The position numbers and the translations under genes are program-made. Shown piece after piece: positions 15,541 through 22,911 of a DNA stretch of 64,000 bases. Each line of letters starts with the position of its first letter. The first letter of the stretch is position 1. The notes under the pieces are model-generated. The model was not told the origin of the DNA. It was given only the letters and a program-made list of their open reading frames with translations, and did no database searches. Source of the DNA: Nitrospira japonica (GTDB taxonomy: Bacteria > Nitrospirota > Thermodesulfovibrionia > UBA6902); assembly GCA_020723105.1 (NCBI GenBank), contig DYJL01000010.1:55291-119290 (forward strand). Direction: 5' to 3'.

Positions 15541-16434
15541 TCACCTCCTTTCTATAACCTTCAAAATCTCCCGTCGCGCTTCCCCTATTGTAAGGGGGAC
15601 GCGGTCAAAATTGACCTTATCCTCATGCTTCAGTTTATAGATCAACTCCGCAATATGTGGCAGCCGGAGCTTGATATTTGCCATATCTTCAGGAGCATCA
15701 AATACCTCTTCGGGCGCACCTCCTCTCGTAATCCTCCCCTTGCTCAATATGTAAAGCCTGTCAAGAAAGACCGGTACAAGATCCACGCTGTGGGTCGCCA
15801 TCACAATCGTAACGCCGTTTTCTCTGTTCAGTTTCTGCAACAACTTCATCATCCTGTATTCGCCCATCGGGTCCAGCCCTGCTGTAGGTTCATCAAGCAG
15901 GAGTATTTCATGCCCCATTGCAAGAAGCCCTGCAATACAGGCCCTTTTCCTCTGCCCAAAACTCAAGTTGTGTACGGACTTTTTCTCAAGTCCCGAGAGT
16001 TCAACCTCGGCCAATGCATTCAGCACACGGCTTTTAACTTCCTTTGCATTAAATCCCATATTCAGAGGGCCAAAAGCAACATCATCAAGAAGTGTCGGTG
16101 CAAACAACTGGTCATCAGGATTTTGAAATACAAGCCCGACTTTTTTATAGATTTCCCTCGGAGTCAACTTTCTTATATCAACACCCTCCAGAAACACACT
16201 GCCATCAAAGGTCTTCATTAATCCATCCATAACCCTGAGAAGAGTTGTCTTTCCAGAGCCATTGGCGCCAAGCAGCCCGGCAAAGGTCCCTTTTGTCACC
16301 TCAAGGTTTATACCAGAAAGCGCATGCGTGCCGTCAGGGTATTTGTAGGAGAGGCGTTCAACTGAAAAGACAATGTTTTTTCCTGTCTTCTGACCGCTGA
16401 CCGCTGACCGCTGACCGTTTTTTAAATCATCCAT
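15541..16434 (-). CDS. cbiO: Cobalt ECF transporter ATP-binding protein
   Basis: This is the ATPase of the Cbi energy-coupling factor transporter for cobalt. The 297-residue product has Walker A GLLGANGSGKTTLL, Q-loop GLVFQNPDDQLF, signature NLSFGQRKRACIAG and Walker B ILLLDEPTAGLDP, with the His switch in MATHSVDLV. The N-terminus before FSVERLSYKYPDG is lengthened by a heptamer array (16390-16417) encoding NGQRSAVSGQKTG. The start overlaps the cbiQ stop by 13 bases, and the stop overlaps the ribosome site of the downstream peptide gene. Confidence 0.95.
   Translation of the reverse strand: MDDLKNGQRSAVSGQKTGKNIVFSVERLSYKYPDGTHALSGINLEVTKGTFAGLLGANGSGKTTLLRVMDGLMKTFDGSVFLEGVDIRKLTPREIYKKVGLVFQNPDDQLFAPTLLDDVAFGPLNMGFNAKEVKSRVLNALAEVELSGLEKKSVHNLSFGQRKRACIAGLLAMGHEILLLDEPTAGLDPMGEYRMMKLLQKLNRENGVTIVMATHSVDLVPVFLDRLYILSKGRITRGGAPEEVFDAPEDMANIKLRLPHIAELIYKLKHEDKVNFDRVPLTIGEARREILKVIERR
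16390..16417. repeat. Heptamer array (CTGACCG)x4 at the cbiO N-terminus
   Basis: Four exact units occur here. On the coding strand they read CGGTCAG without stops, giving GQRSAVSGQ, while the other strand contains TGA. The array lengthens the cbiO N-terminus and overlaps the region of the cbiQ stop. Confidence 0.9.
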
Positions 16435-17189
16435 ACCGCCCCTCCGATGAGAACAACTATAAGGGCAATCGCAAGTTCAGCGGCCTTAAAGGGTTGATTT
16501 CTTAGCATGGGCATATTGCCGGTATAGCCGCGCTGGATCATCGCATCTGCCGTCTTTTGGCTCTGCTCAAAACCGCGCAAAACCAGGGACCCTGTTAATA
16601 CCCCAAACGAGTTCAGCCCCTTTCGGATGCCGGCATATCCAAGACGGTTTTTCTGTGCACTGTAAATGGTAGTTGCATCCTCAAGAAACATAAAAAGATA
16701 TCTGTATGCAAACATCATTATTTCTATAAAGGGCTTCGGAATCCTCAACCATGAAAGAGCCGCCATAAACTCGATAAAGGGGGTTGCAAAGCCCAGCACA
16801 AGTACAAGGGAAACCCCACTGATTATCCTGCTTACAATCCTGACTCCCTCAATAAGGCCGTCCCTGTATCCTGTTAAAGTGAGAAGCGAGAAGTGAGAAG
16901 AGGGAAGCGAGACGGAAAACATCACATCCTGACCGGTAAAGAAAAACTTCAATAAAAAAATTACCATTGCAAAAAATAATGGCTGAGCCATTCTCAAAAA
17001 CAGAATCTGCGTGGGGATATCCATTTTCAGACAGAGGATAAAACAGCCTGCGGCGATGAGCAAGGGGAACAGTATTCCTTTATAGCTCAGTACCATCACT
17101 AAAAGCGAAAGGACAACGATCAGCTTTATCCTTGCATCGATTCTTGAGAGAAGATGTTCTTTTTGAAAATGTTCAGAAAAAATTTTCAT
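16422..17189 (-). CDS. cbiQ: Cobalt ECF transporter transmembrane protein
   Basis: CbiQ is the T component linking CbiO to CbiM. The start is ATG 17189, which overlaps the upstream stop as ATGA; the longer frame from 17243 only adds a lysine-rich, repeat-derived leader. The 255-residue product begins MKIFSEHFQKEHLLSRIDAR and has several membrane spans. Near the C-terminus it has the cytoplasmic AQKNRLGYAGIRKGLNSFG and ADAMIQRGYTG motifs, typical of the coupling helices. A heptamer array at about 16877-16915 gives the SLPSSHFSLLTLTG periplasmic loop. Confidence 0.93.
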   Translation of the reverse strand: MKIFSEHFQKEHLLSRIDARIKLIVVLSLLVMVLSYKGILFPLLIAAGCFILCLKMDIPTQILFLRMAQPLFFAMVIFLLKFFFTGQDVMFSVSLPSSHFSLLTLTGYRDGLIEGVRIVSRIISGVSLVLVLGFATPFIEFMAALSWLRIPKPFIEIMMFAYRYLFMFLEDATTIYSAQKNRLGYAGIRKGLNSFGVLTGSLVLRGFEQSQKTADAMIQRGYTGNMPMLRNQPFKAAELAIALIVVLIGGAVWMI

Positions 17190-17488
17190 TTTTGTATTCT
17201 TTGCTCTTTGTTTTTTGTCTTGTTTTCTGTCAACATTCTCCAATAATACCCTGCTGCAAATCCGCCGGTGGTACCTGCAAGCAGAAATACAAAGAGAAGT
17301 AAATCACCCTGGTCGGTATTTATCAGAGGTTCCTTTGCAGCCCTGCCGTGCTCCTCAGCATATTTTTCGACAACAGACTCATCAACGCCGCCCCAGTCAG
17401 CGGCAGTGACAAGTGACAAGTGACAAGTGACAAGTAAAAAGACAATTAAAACAATTTGAAATTTGAAGTTTGAAATTTGAAATTTCAT
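17186..17488 (-). CDS. CbiN-like small membrane component of the cobalt transporter
   Basis: The 100-residue protein has an N-terminal signal-like helix, a short periplasmic segment (WGGVDESVVEKYAEEHGR, then AKEPLINTDQGD), a second membrane helix LLLFVFLLAGTTGGFAAGYYW and a basic tail. Two helices with a small extracytoplasmic loop between cbiM and cbiQ is the architecture of CbiN, the auxiliary protein of Cbi transporters, though sequence identity with classical CbiN is not obvious. Overlaps of four bases exist on both sides (ATGA). The whole first helix is encoded by two heptamer arrays (17406-17435 and 17454-17488), an unusual origin for a signal peptide. Confidence 0.75.
   Translation of the reverse strand: MKFQISNFKFQIVLIVFLLVTCHLSLVTAADWGGVDESVVEKYAEEHGRAAKEPLINTDQGDLLLFVFLLAGTTGGFAAGYYWRMLTENKTKNKEQRIQK
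17406..17488. repeat. Two heptamer arrays encoding a signal peptide
   Basis: The array GTGACAA x4 at 17406-17435 reads LLVTCHLSLVTA on the coding strand, and the TTGAAAT/TTGAAGT array at 17454-17488 reads MKFQISNFKFQIV from the start codon. Only about eight codons between them (LIVF core) are not repeat-derived. Confidence 0.88.
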
Positions 17489-18237
17489 ATTCCCGCCTCC
17501 TCTGCCTTGATCACTCCGAATTTTACAAGTAAATCCGCTCGCCGCTTAAATAACAACTTGACCATTCCTGCTGTCATAACACCTTCAACGATGCCGAGCG
17601 GTAGTTGTGTGGGGACAAAGGCAATAAGAATCTTTGTAAACAACGGCATGAAAGGAGCATCTCCCCTGATACCCGCAGCAAGCTCAACAGAGGTTGTAAT
17701 GTAAATGGCCCAGTCAGAGAGAAGGCCGGCAAAAAAGGCCGAGATCATAAGGCTTGCATTAAACTTTCTTAAAAGTTTGAAGACAGCAAAACCTGTAAAA
17801 GCCCCCATAATTCCCATAGATACTATATCCGCTCCCCATGTGCTCAATCCGCCGTGGGCAAGAAAGAGCGCCTGAATAAGCAGTGCAACCGCTGTCACAA
17901 GGATGCTGATTGCAGGGCCCACAAGTATTGCTGGTATCGCAGTGCCGCCGGGATGAGAGCAGGTCCCTGCAGTCGGCACAGGGACCGGCATACATGAGAT
18001 AATGAAAACTATCGCTGCCATCAACCCGACGAGCGGCTTAAATGATAAATCGGTTCGTGAGAGGATTTTGAGTTTCCATAATCCATATGCAACAAACGGT
18101 ATGGCTACAGCAAACCATAATGCCGCCCAGTTGAAAGGCAGTATGCCTTCGGAGATGTGCATGGCGTAAGCATTATTAGCAAACAGCAAGTAACCAAATA
18201 GCATGGTAAGATAAATTTTTGTTCTTGAAATGTTCAT
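17485..18237 (-). CDS. cbiM: Cobalt ECF transporter substrate-binding component
   Basis: CbiM is the S component that binds and passes Co(II). The 250-residue product carries an N-terminal signal sequence ending NNAYA, immediately followed by MHISEGILPFNWAALWF. In the Cbi/Nik family the N-terminal Met-His of the mature protein ligates the metal, so cleavage after AYA would expose exactly that end. Further family motifs are PVPVPTAGTCSHPGGTAIPA (metal-site histidine) and LFLAHGGLSTWGADIVSMG. The start overlaps the upstream barrel gene stop as ATGA. Confidence 0.94.
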   Translation of the reverse strand: MNISRTKIYLTMLFGYLLFANNAYAMHISEGILPFNWAALWFAVAIPFVAYGLWKLKILSRTDLSFKPLVGLMAAIVFIISCMPVPVPTAGTCSHPGGTAIPAILVGPAISILVTAVALLIQALFLAHGGLSTWGADIVSMGIMGAFTGFAVFKLLRKFNASLMISAFFAGLLSDWAIYITTSVELAAGIRGDAPFMPLFTKILIAFVPTQLPLGIVEGVMTAGMVKLLFKRRADLLVKFGVIKAEEAGI

Positions 18238-19034
18238 TTTCCACCTCCTGAAAATCTCACGGCTATTCCTGCAAGGATTGAATAATCGGCTTCAGGCTTA
18301 TTGAGACCTCCCTTAACACCAAAATCCGCATCAAAATTCTCAGAGACCGAATAGATAATGCCTCCAAGAATAAAGACAGGATGTGTATTTGAGGTTCTAT
18401 CAGGATTTCTCTCCATGCCTATATTGGCAACGAGTTTTAAATCCTTCACAACCTCCACCTCTGATGCCAACGATGCGTGCCATATGTCATTTCTATTCGC
18501 ATCCTTGTCTTCCTGAAGTTTGTACTCATTGTATGTATAGCCGAGATTAAGATGAAATACCCACGGATCTATCTCTTTTGTCGTAATGAACACAAGGTCA
18601 TAAGATGTTCTGCCATTGCCAAGACCTTTATTTTCATTGCCTGTTGGAAATGTAATACCGGGCTTCATGGCAAAGCTTAAGCCTTCTTTTTCAAAACATC
18701 TCCATTTCAGTTCAAAAGACATATCAGAAAAACCATTCACATCTGAAGTCACTTCCCCATCTTCCCTAATCTTTTTCCATTGATAAGGCAAACCAAGAAC
18801 GATATCTATATCGTCTGTTACTCCATAAGATAGTATAGTTGCCACCTCACCGCCGGTCTCTTTGATGATTACATCGTTTTCTGTTTCTCTGTCATGTGTA
18901 AATTCACTATTCATTTCAATTAAAAACTTCCCTCCACCCTGTGACCCTGTGTCATCAGTTATAAGCGGATGCGCAGCAAACGCCGCTCCATACCATAATA
19001 AAACTACAAACATTGTAACGAGTTTCTTAATCAT
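18234..19034 (-). CDS. Outer-membrane beta-barrel protein under cobalamin riboswitch control
   Basis: The start is ATG 19034, because the ATG at 19049 begins the AAAGGAGAG ribosome site itself. The 266-residue product has a signal peptide (IKKLVTMFVVLLWYGAAFA), then HPLITDDTGSQGGGKF and alternating beta strands ending in a RFSGG terminus. PGITFPTGNENKGLGNG and FHLNLGYTYNEY resemble the MetA-pathway-of-phenol-degradation-like porin family. It is the first gene after the internal cobalamin riboswitch and is coupled to cbiM, so it may act in outer-membrane uptake of cobalt or corrinoid. That role is inference; no TonB box is visible. Confidence 0.78.
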   Translation of the reverse strand: MIKKLVTMFVVLLWYGAAFAAHPLITDDTGSQGGGKFLIEMNSEFTHDRETENDVIIKETGGEVATILSYGVTDDIDIVLGLPYQWKKIREDGEVTSDVNGFSDMSFELKWRCFEKEGLSFAMKPGITFPTGNENKGLGNGRTSYDLVFITTKEIDPWVFHLNLGYTYNEYKLQEDKDANRNDIWHASLASEVEVVKDLKLVANIGMERNPDRTSNTHPVFILGGIIYSVSENFDADFGVKGGLNKPEADYSILAGIAVRFSGGGK

Positions 19035-19058
19035 TTTCTCTCCTTTCATCGAGGTTTT

Positions 19059-19208
19059 GGGAATAAACGGTATTCCGGCTCAGGGCAACCTACTCACCCG
19101 CCTTCCCATCCTTCGACAAGCTCAGGACAGTGGCTTTGCTGGGTTTTCGTTCCCTTTACGGCTGCGGGACAGCAGGGGATTCTCACCCCTTTCCTCGTTC
19201 TTATTCCA
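19059..19208 (-). promoter_or_regulatory. Cobalamin riboswitch (internal, upstream of barrel-cbiMNQO)
   Basis: On the minus strand the aptamer has the B12-box parts in order: GGGGTGAGAATCCCCTGCTG, CCCGCAGCCGTAA, AAAGCCACTG, GGGAAGGCGGGTGAGTAGG and GAGCCGGAATACC. A basal stem pairs GGAATAA at 19202-19208 with TTATTCC near 19060. The AAAGGAGAG ribosome site follows within 25 bases and no terminator is visible, so control of translation initiation is likely. A common dispersed repeat (CCTTCGACAAGCTCAGGA, 19111-19128) forms the variable loop between GCCACTG and GGGAAGG. Confidence 0.9.
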
Positions 19209-19217
19209 TGTCTTTTT

Positions 19218-19245
19218 TTCTACTTTCTACTTTCTACTTTTAATT
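19218..19245. repeat. Heptamer array (TCTACTT)x3 just upstream of the riboswitch
   Basis: Three to four units lie between the cbiXC stop codon and the 5' end of the aptamer. This is one of the few arrays outside a reading frame. Confidence 0.8.
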
Positions 19246-19247
19246 CA

Positions 19248-20231
19248 TCACCTCCTTTCCTCATCCGCAATTTTTAAAAGCGCATTTACAATTGCCACAG
19301 CAACCGGCGTGCCTCCTTTTCTACTGAGGTTTGTTATGAAAGGGAAGCTCTGTTGAGCAAGCAGCGCCTTTGATTCAAGTGCCTTTACAAACCCCACAGG
19401 GACACCAATGACAAGGGGTAAGGGGTAAGGGGTAAGGGGTAAGGAAAACATTTCAACTACTTTCAGCAAAGCAGTCGGCGCATTTCCTATCGCTATGATT
19501 CCGATGTTGTGATTTTCTTGCAGTGCCGATTCGATTCCTAATTCTGCCCTTGTTTTATTTTCTGTTACTAACCCCTGTATGTTACAAACAACCTTTCCTC
19601 CCCATCGTGACAACAACTTTTTGTTTATCCCAGTCCTCACCATTTCCACGTCGGTCAGTATATCTTTTCCGGACTTGATCGCCGCGATACCTGTTTTGAC
19701 GGCATCGGGATGGAACATAAGGCTGCTCTTGAATTCAAAATCAGCGGTTGCGTGAATCACCCGTTTCACAATCGGCAGCCTTTCTTCTGGTACATCGCTC
19801 ATATCAGTTTCTTCCGAAATTATTTCAAAGCTCCTCTTTTCTATTTCGTCAGGTTTGAGACCGGGCGCGGAATGGATTCGTTCAAGCACGACCTGCGTTA
19901 TCTTGCTATGAATCCCGAGGGGTTCTGTATAAATAAACTTTACGTCCGGATACATTTTCTCAGCGCCCCTGATTAATTCAGGGATGTCTTTTGAGACATG
20001 CATTCCATTGCTTAAAAAATAAGGATGAATAATTACCTTCTTAGCGCCGCTCCGGACGGCGTCTTTTATCGCCTCCGGTATGTCGGGGCTGGCGAATTGA
20101 AGATATGCCGCCCTCACGCAATTCCCGCTGCATGAGGGATGGATTGTATTGTGCAAAAGATTTGCAACATTCTCAAGGTTATTGGCGCCGTCCTTAGGAC
20201 TGCCGTGTCCGGCAAGCAGAATGATTTCCAT
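19248..20231 (-). CDS. cbiXC: CbiX-CbiC fusion: sirohydrochlorin cobaltochelatase / cobalt-precorrin-8 methylmutase
   Basis: Residues 1-115 are a short CbiX (IILLAGHGSPKDGANN with the first active-site histidine, VIIHPYFLSNGMHVSKDIP with the second), which inserts Co(II) into sirohydrochlorin. Residues about 125-327 are CbiC (RVIHATADFEF with the catalytic histidine, VEMVRTGINK, IAIGNAPTALLKV, IGVPVGFVKALESK), which moves the C11 methyl to C12 to give cobyrinate. The fused product of 327 residues starts and completes the corrin ring pathway. A heptamer array (19412-19443) adds SLPLTPYPLPLV just before the IGVPVGF motif. The gene ends immediately before the internal riboswitch. Confidence 0.93.
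   Translation of the reverse strand: MEIILLAGHGSPKDGANNLENVANLLHNTIHPSCSGNCVRAAYLQFASPDIPEAIKDAVRSGAKKVIIHPYFLSNGMHVSKDIPELIRGAEKMYPDVKFIYTEPLGIHSKITQVVLERIHSAPGLKPDEIEKRSFEIISEETDMSDVPEERLPIVKRVIHATADFEFKSSLMFHPDAVKTGIAAIKSGKDILTDVEMVRTGINKKLLSRWGGKVVCNIQGLVTENKTRAELGIESALQENHNIGIIAIGNAPTALLKVVEMFSLPLTPYPLPLVIGVPVGFVKALESKALLAQQSFPFITNLSRKGGTPVAVAIVNALLKIADEERR
19412..19443. repeat. Heptamer array (AGGGGTA)x4 inside cbiC
   Basis: This is a nearly perfect array whose coding-strand reading is stop-free (LPLTPYPLPLV), while the opposite strand has TAA in one frame. It sits between the conserved NAPTALLKVVEMF and IGVPVGFV motifs. Confidence 0.9.
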
Positions 20232-20253
20232 GATGCTCCTTCTTTAAAAATCG

Positions 20254-20307
20254 GTAGTCGCAGGCTTTAGCCTGCGCTTTTTAACGCAACCTAAAAGTTG
20301 CGGGTAC
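20254..20307. repeat. Composite palindrome between cbiA and cbiXC
   Basis: Two hairpins (GCAGGCTTTAGCCTGC and CGCAACCTAAAAGTTGCG) are flanked by short inverted ends. It is the same family as 15283-15336. The element overlaps the 3' end of cbiA (stop at 20291). Confidence 0.85.
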
Positions 20308-21733
20308 TTCGATCGTTAATACATTGATTAACAAACATAATAAAATTTTCCACAATATCCGGATTACTTCCAAAATGTATATGAATATAACTGCCAAGAG
20401 TTTTTCTCACTTGATAACCTTCATCAGGAAAAAAGTTACCAGCACCGTCCTTAACAGAATAAATTAACTGCTGATCGCTAACCGCTGAACACTGATCGCC
20501 ATTTACAATCTCCGAATAATGAAACTCATGTCCGCGGCAAATCGTTCCTTTCTTGCCGATGATGGAATCCTGTTTCAGCGTCAATTCCCGATACCCGAGT
20601 TTAGCCCTCTTTTTTGTCATTTTTGTCTTCAGGGGGAACGCCCCAACCATTGGATAAAAGACTTCGTCAAAATCAAATATGCCTTCAGTCAGATACATAA
20701 ATCCGCCGCATTCCCCGTATACAGGGAGGCCCTTGTATAAAAACTCTTTGAGGGAAGCAAGTACTGGTTTATTATTTGCCAGTTGTCCTGCATAAAGTTC
20801 AGGATACCCCCCTCCTATATAAACCGCATCTGCATCAGGTATTTTCCTGTCCTCCAGGGGGCTGAATGCGATAATCTCCGCCCCCTTATCCCTCAGCAGA
20901 TCGAGATTGTCCTCATAATAAAAACAGAAGGCCTTGTCATAAGCAACAGCGATACGAATAAGAGGGGCAAGGGGCAAGGGGCAAGGGGTAATATGGTTGG
21001 TATGGCATTTTTTTATTCCTGACCCTTTTATTATTTCCCCCACATCCACATACTTCAAAACTGTATCTGCAAGTTTGTCCATGTTCTCGGCCGTAACCGG
21101 TTCCTCTTCTGCTACTGTCAATCCGAGATGCCTGTGCGGGATCTCAAAATCCAGATCCCTCGGCAAATAACCAAGCACAGGGATGTCGTGAACAGCGGCC
21201 TCGAGACGGTTGAAATGATTTTCAGAGGCAACACGGTTGAAGATGACACCGATAACCCGTGAATCGTGACCGTTATTTGTGATTTGAAAAGAATTATTTT
21301 TTCCAGAAACGGACACGGAAGACGGACACGAATCACGATATTCCCTAAACCCTCTCACCACCGCTCCGGCGCTTTCTGCCATACCATAAGCGTCAACAAC
21401 GAGCAGTATCGGAAGGTTAAGCGCTGCTGCCAGATGCGCTGTGCTCAGATTTCCGTCATACAATCCCATAACGCCTTCAACGACAGAGACATCCGCATCA
21501 GTCGAATATCTTTGATAACAGTCTCTTACATAATCCTCTCCGCACATCCAGAGGTCCAGATTTCTCGAGGCCCTTCCAGTAACAACTTTGTGCAATCCTG
21601 TGTCTATAAAATCAGGGCCTGTTTTAAACGGCTGAACTGTCAAGCCTTTCTTTCTCAATGCAGCAAGCAAACCAAGAGTGACAGTCGTCTTTCCGCACCC
21701 GCTGTGCGTGCCTGCTATGATTATTCCGTGCAT
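20291..21733 (-). CDS. cbiA: Cobyrinate a,c-diamide synthase
   Basis: This ATP- and glutamine-dependent enzyme amidates the a and c carboxylates of cobyrinate. The 480-residue product has the N-terminal P-loop GTHSGCGKTTVTLGLLAAL, the family text VQPFKTGPDFIDTGLH and VVEGVMGLYDG. Its C-terminal class I amidotransferase domain has GGGYPELYA and the nucleophile motif PVYGECGGFMYLTEG. Array-derived loops are seen (HITPCPLPLAPL at 20962-20990; CSAVSDQQLIYSV near 20470). The last residues come from the palindromic repeat at its 3' end. It overlaps the cobD 3' end by 13 bases. Confidence 0.95.
   Translation of the reverse strand: MHGIIIAGTHSGCGKTTVTLGLLAALRKKGLTVQPFKTGPDFIDTGLHKVVTGRASRNLDLWMCGEDYVRDCYQRYSTDADVSVVEGVMGLYDGNLSTAHLAAALNLPILLVVDAYGMAESAGAVVRGFREYRDSCPSSVSVSGKNNSFQITNNGHDSRVIGVIFNRVASENHFNRLEAAVHDIPVLGYLPRDLDFEIPHRHLGLTVAEEEPVTAENMDKLADTVLKYVDVGEIIKGSGIKKCHTNHITPCPLPLAPLIRIAVAYDKAFCFYYEDNLDLLRDKGAEIIAFSPLEDRKIPDADAVYIGGGYPELYAGQLANNKPVLASLKEFLYKGLPVYGECGGFMYLTEGIFDFDEVFYPMVGAFPLKTKMTKKRAKLGYRELTLKQDSIIGKKGTICRGHEFHYSEIVNGDQCSAVSDQQLIYSVKDGAGNFFPDEGYQVRKTLGSYIHIHFGSNPDIVENFIMFVNQCINDRSTRNF
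20962..20990. repeat. Heptamer array (AGGGGCA)x3-4 inside cbiA
   Basis: The array is read on the coding strand as TPCPLPLAPL, between the synthetase and amidotransferase domains of CbiA. Confidence 0.88.
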
Positions 21734-22911
21734 AAATCCTTTAACTCCTTCAGCAATATCTTATTATGCTTCCTTGATTTCACAGCAACTCTGATGTAGG
21801 AACCATCAAGTCCCTTAAAGTTCGAGCAATCCCTGACGAGAATTCCTTTTTGCCTCAGCAGGAGCACAGCATGCCGTATCTCTACATTCAGCAGATAATA
21901 ATTAACATCTGATGGATAAAATCTGATCCCCAGCTTTTTAAAACCCTTTTCAAGAAAATCCTTTTCATCCTTCATCAACTTAAAAGTCTTCTGTGAATAT
22001 CCACCATCTTCAAGCGCTGCGACTGCTGCCTTTTGCGCAAGGTTATTCACTGTCCACGGCTCTTTGAAATGTAATATTCTTTCTGTCAGACTTTTATGAA
22101 ATACTCCATAACCAATTCTCAATCCTGTAAGCGCATAAAACTTTGTCATCGAACGGAGCACTATTAGATATGGATTGTCTTTGACATCATGTATGACCGA
22201 CTCTTCGGGAGTGAAATCAATAAACGCCTCGTCTACCACAAGAAAGCATTTCATGTCCTTAGCTGCTTCAGCAATCTTCAATGCTTCGCCGCGTCTGAGA
22301 AGATGTCCGGTCGGGTTGTTGGGATTGCAGAGGAAAGCCATGTGACGACCAGGGACGAGGGACGAGGGATAAGGGGCAAGGGATGAGTCACAAGAGGTGA
22401 GCGGCAAGCGGCGAGTGACCAGAGAACAATTTTCTCTTATTGCATTGATAAATTTGTCAGGATTAATCTTGAAATTATTTTCTTTTTTTAAGTTGTAACT
22501 TGTTACTTGCAACTTGTCACTCGTTCTGCACGCGCGTTCATATTCCGAAAAGGTCGGCGCAGGAATAAGAACTTGCTTTGGCTGCAGGGCTCGAAGAATC
22601 AGATAGATAAGCTCGGTGCTGCCGTTTCCGCAAATTATCATTTCCGGTTCAATACTATTATGCTGCGCTAATTTCTCTTTCAGCTTTGTTGTATCAGGGT
22701 CCGGATAGTTCACAAGACGGCTCAATTCACTTTTGATTACATCTTTCACCTTCCTTGAGACTCCAAGAGGGTTGATAGATGCACTGAAGTCGATCAATTG
22801 ATCTTCGGCCACTCCAAGCCCTTCGGCAATTCTGTAGATGTTTCCCCCATGCTCAAAAGAGTTGTGAGGCATGAGTTTAGAGTTAAGAGAAACAGATTTA
22901 ATTTTCATCAT
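21721..22911 (-). CDS. cobD: L-threonine-O-3-phosphate decarboxylase (CobD class, aminotransferase fold)
   Basis: The enzyme supplies (R)-1-amino-2-propanol phosphate for the nucleotide loop. Of 396 residues, the functional part seems to begin around NSFEHGGNIYRIAEGLG. Motifs are LIDFSASINPLGVSRKV, MIICGNGSTELIYLIL, FLCNPNNPTGHLL, CFLVVDEAFIDFTPEE and the PLP lysine in LRSMTKFYALTGLRIGYG. The first 13 residues come from a heptamer-like tract, and arrays near 22335-22400 and 22490-22525 add internal loops (RRLPLTSCDSSLAPYPSSL). The start overlaps the cbiB stop as ATGA. Confidence 0.92.
   Translation of the reverse strand: MMKIKSVSLNSKLMPHNSFEHGGNIYRIAEGLGVAEDQLIDFSASINPLGVSRKVKDVIKSELSRLVNYPDPDTTKLKEKLAQHNSIEPEMIICGNGSTELIYLILRALQPKQVLIPAPTFSEYERACRTSDKLQVTSYNLKKENNFKINPDKFINAIRENCSLVTRRLPLTSCDSSLAPYPSSLVPGRHMAFLCNPNNPTGHLLRRGEALKIAEAAKDMKCFLVVDEAFIDFTPEESVIHDVKDNPYLIVLRSMTKFYALTGLRIGYGVFHKSLTERILHFKEPWTVNNLAQKAAVAALEDGGYSQKTFKLMKDEKDFLEKGFKKLGIRFYPSDVNYYLLNVEIRHAVLLLRQKGILVRDCSNFKGLDGSYIRVAVKSRKHNKILLKELKDLCTE

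Noticed and set aside
17190..17243. Longer start for cbiQ (MENVDRKQDKKQRAKN...)
   Set aside because: The ATGA overlap at 17186-17189 and homology both favour the start at 17189. The extension comes from a repeat tract at the end of the upstream gene.
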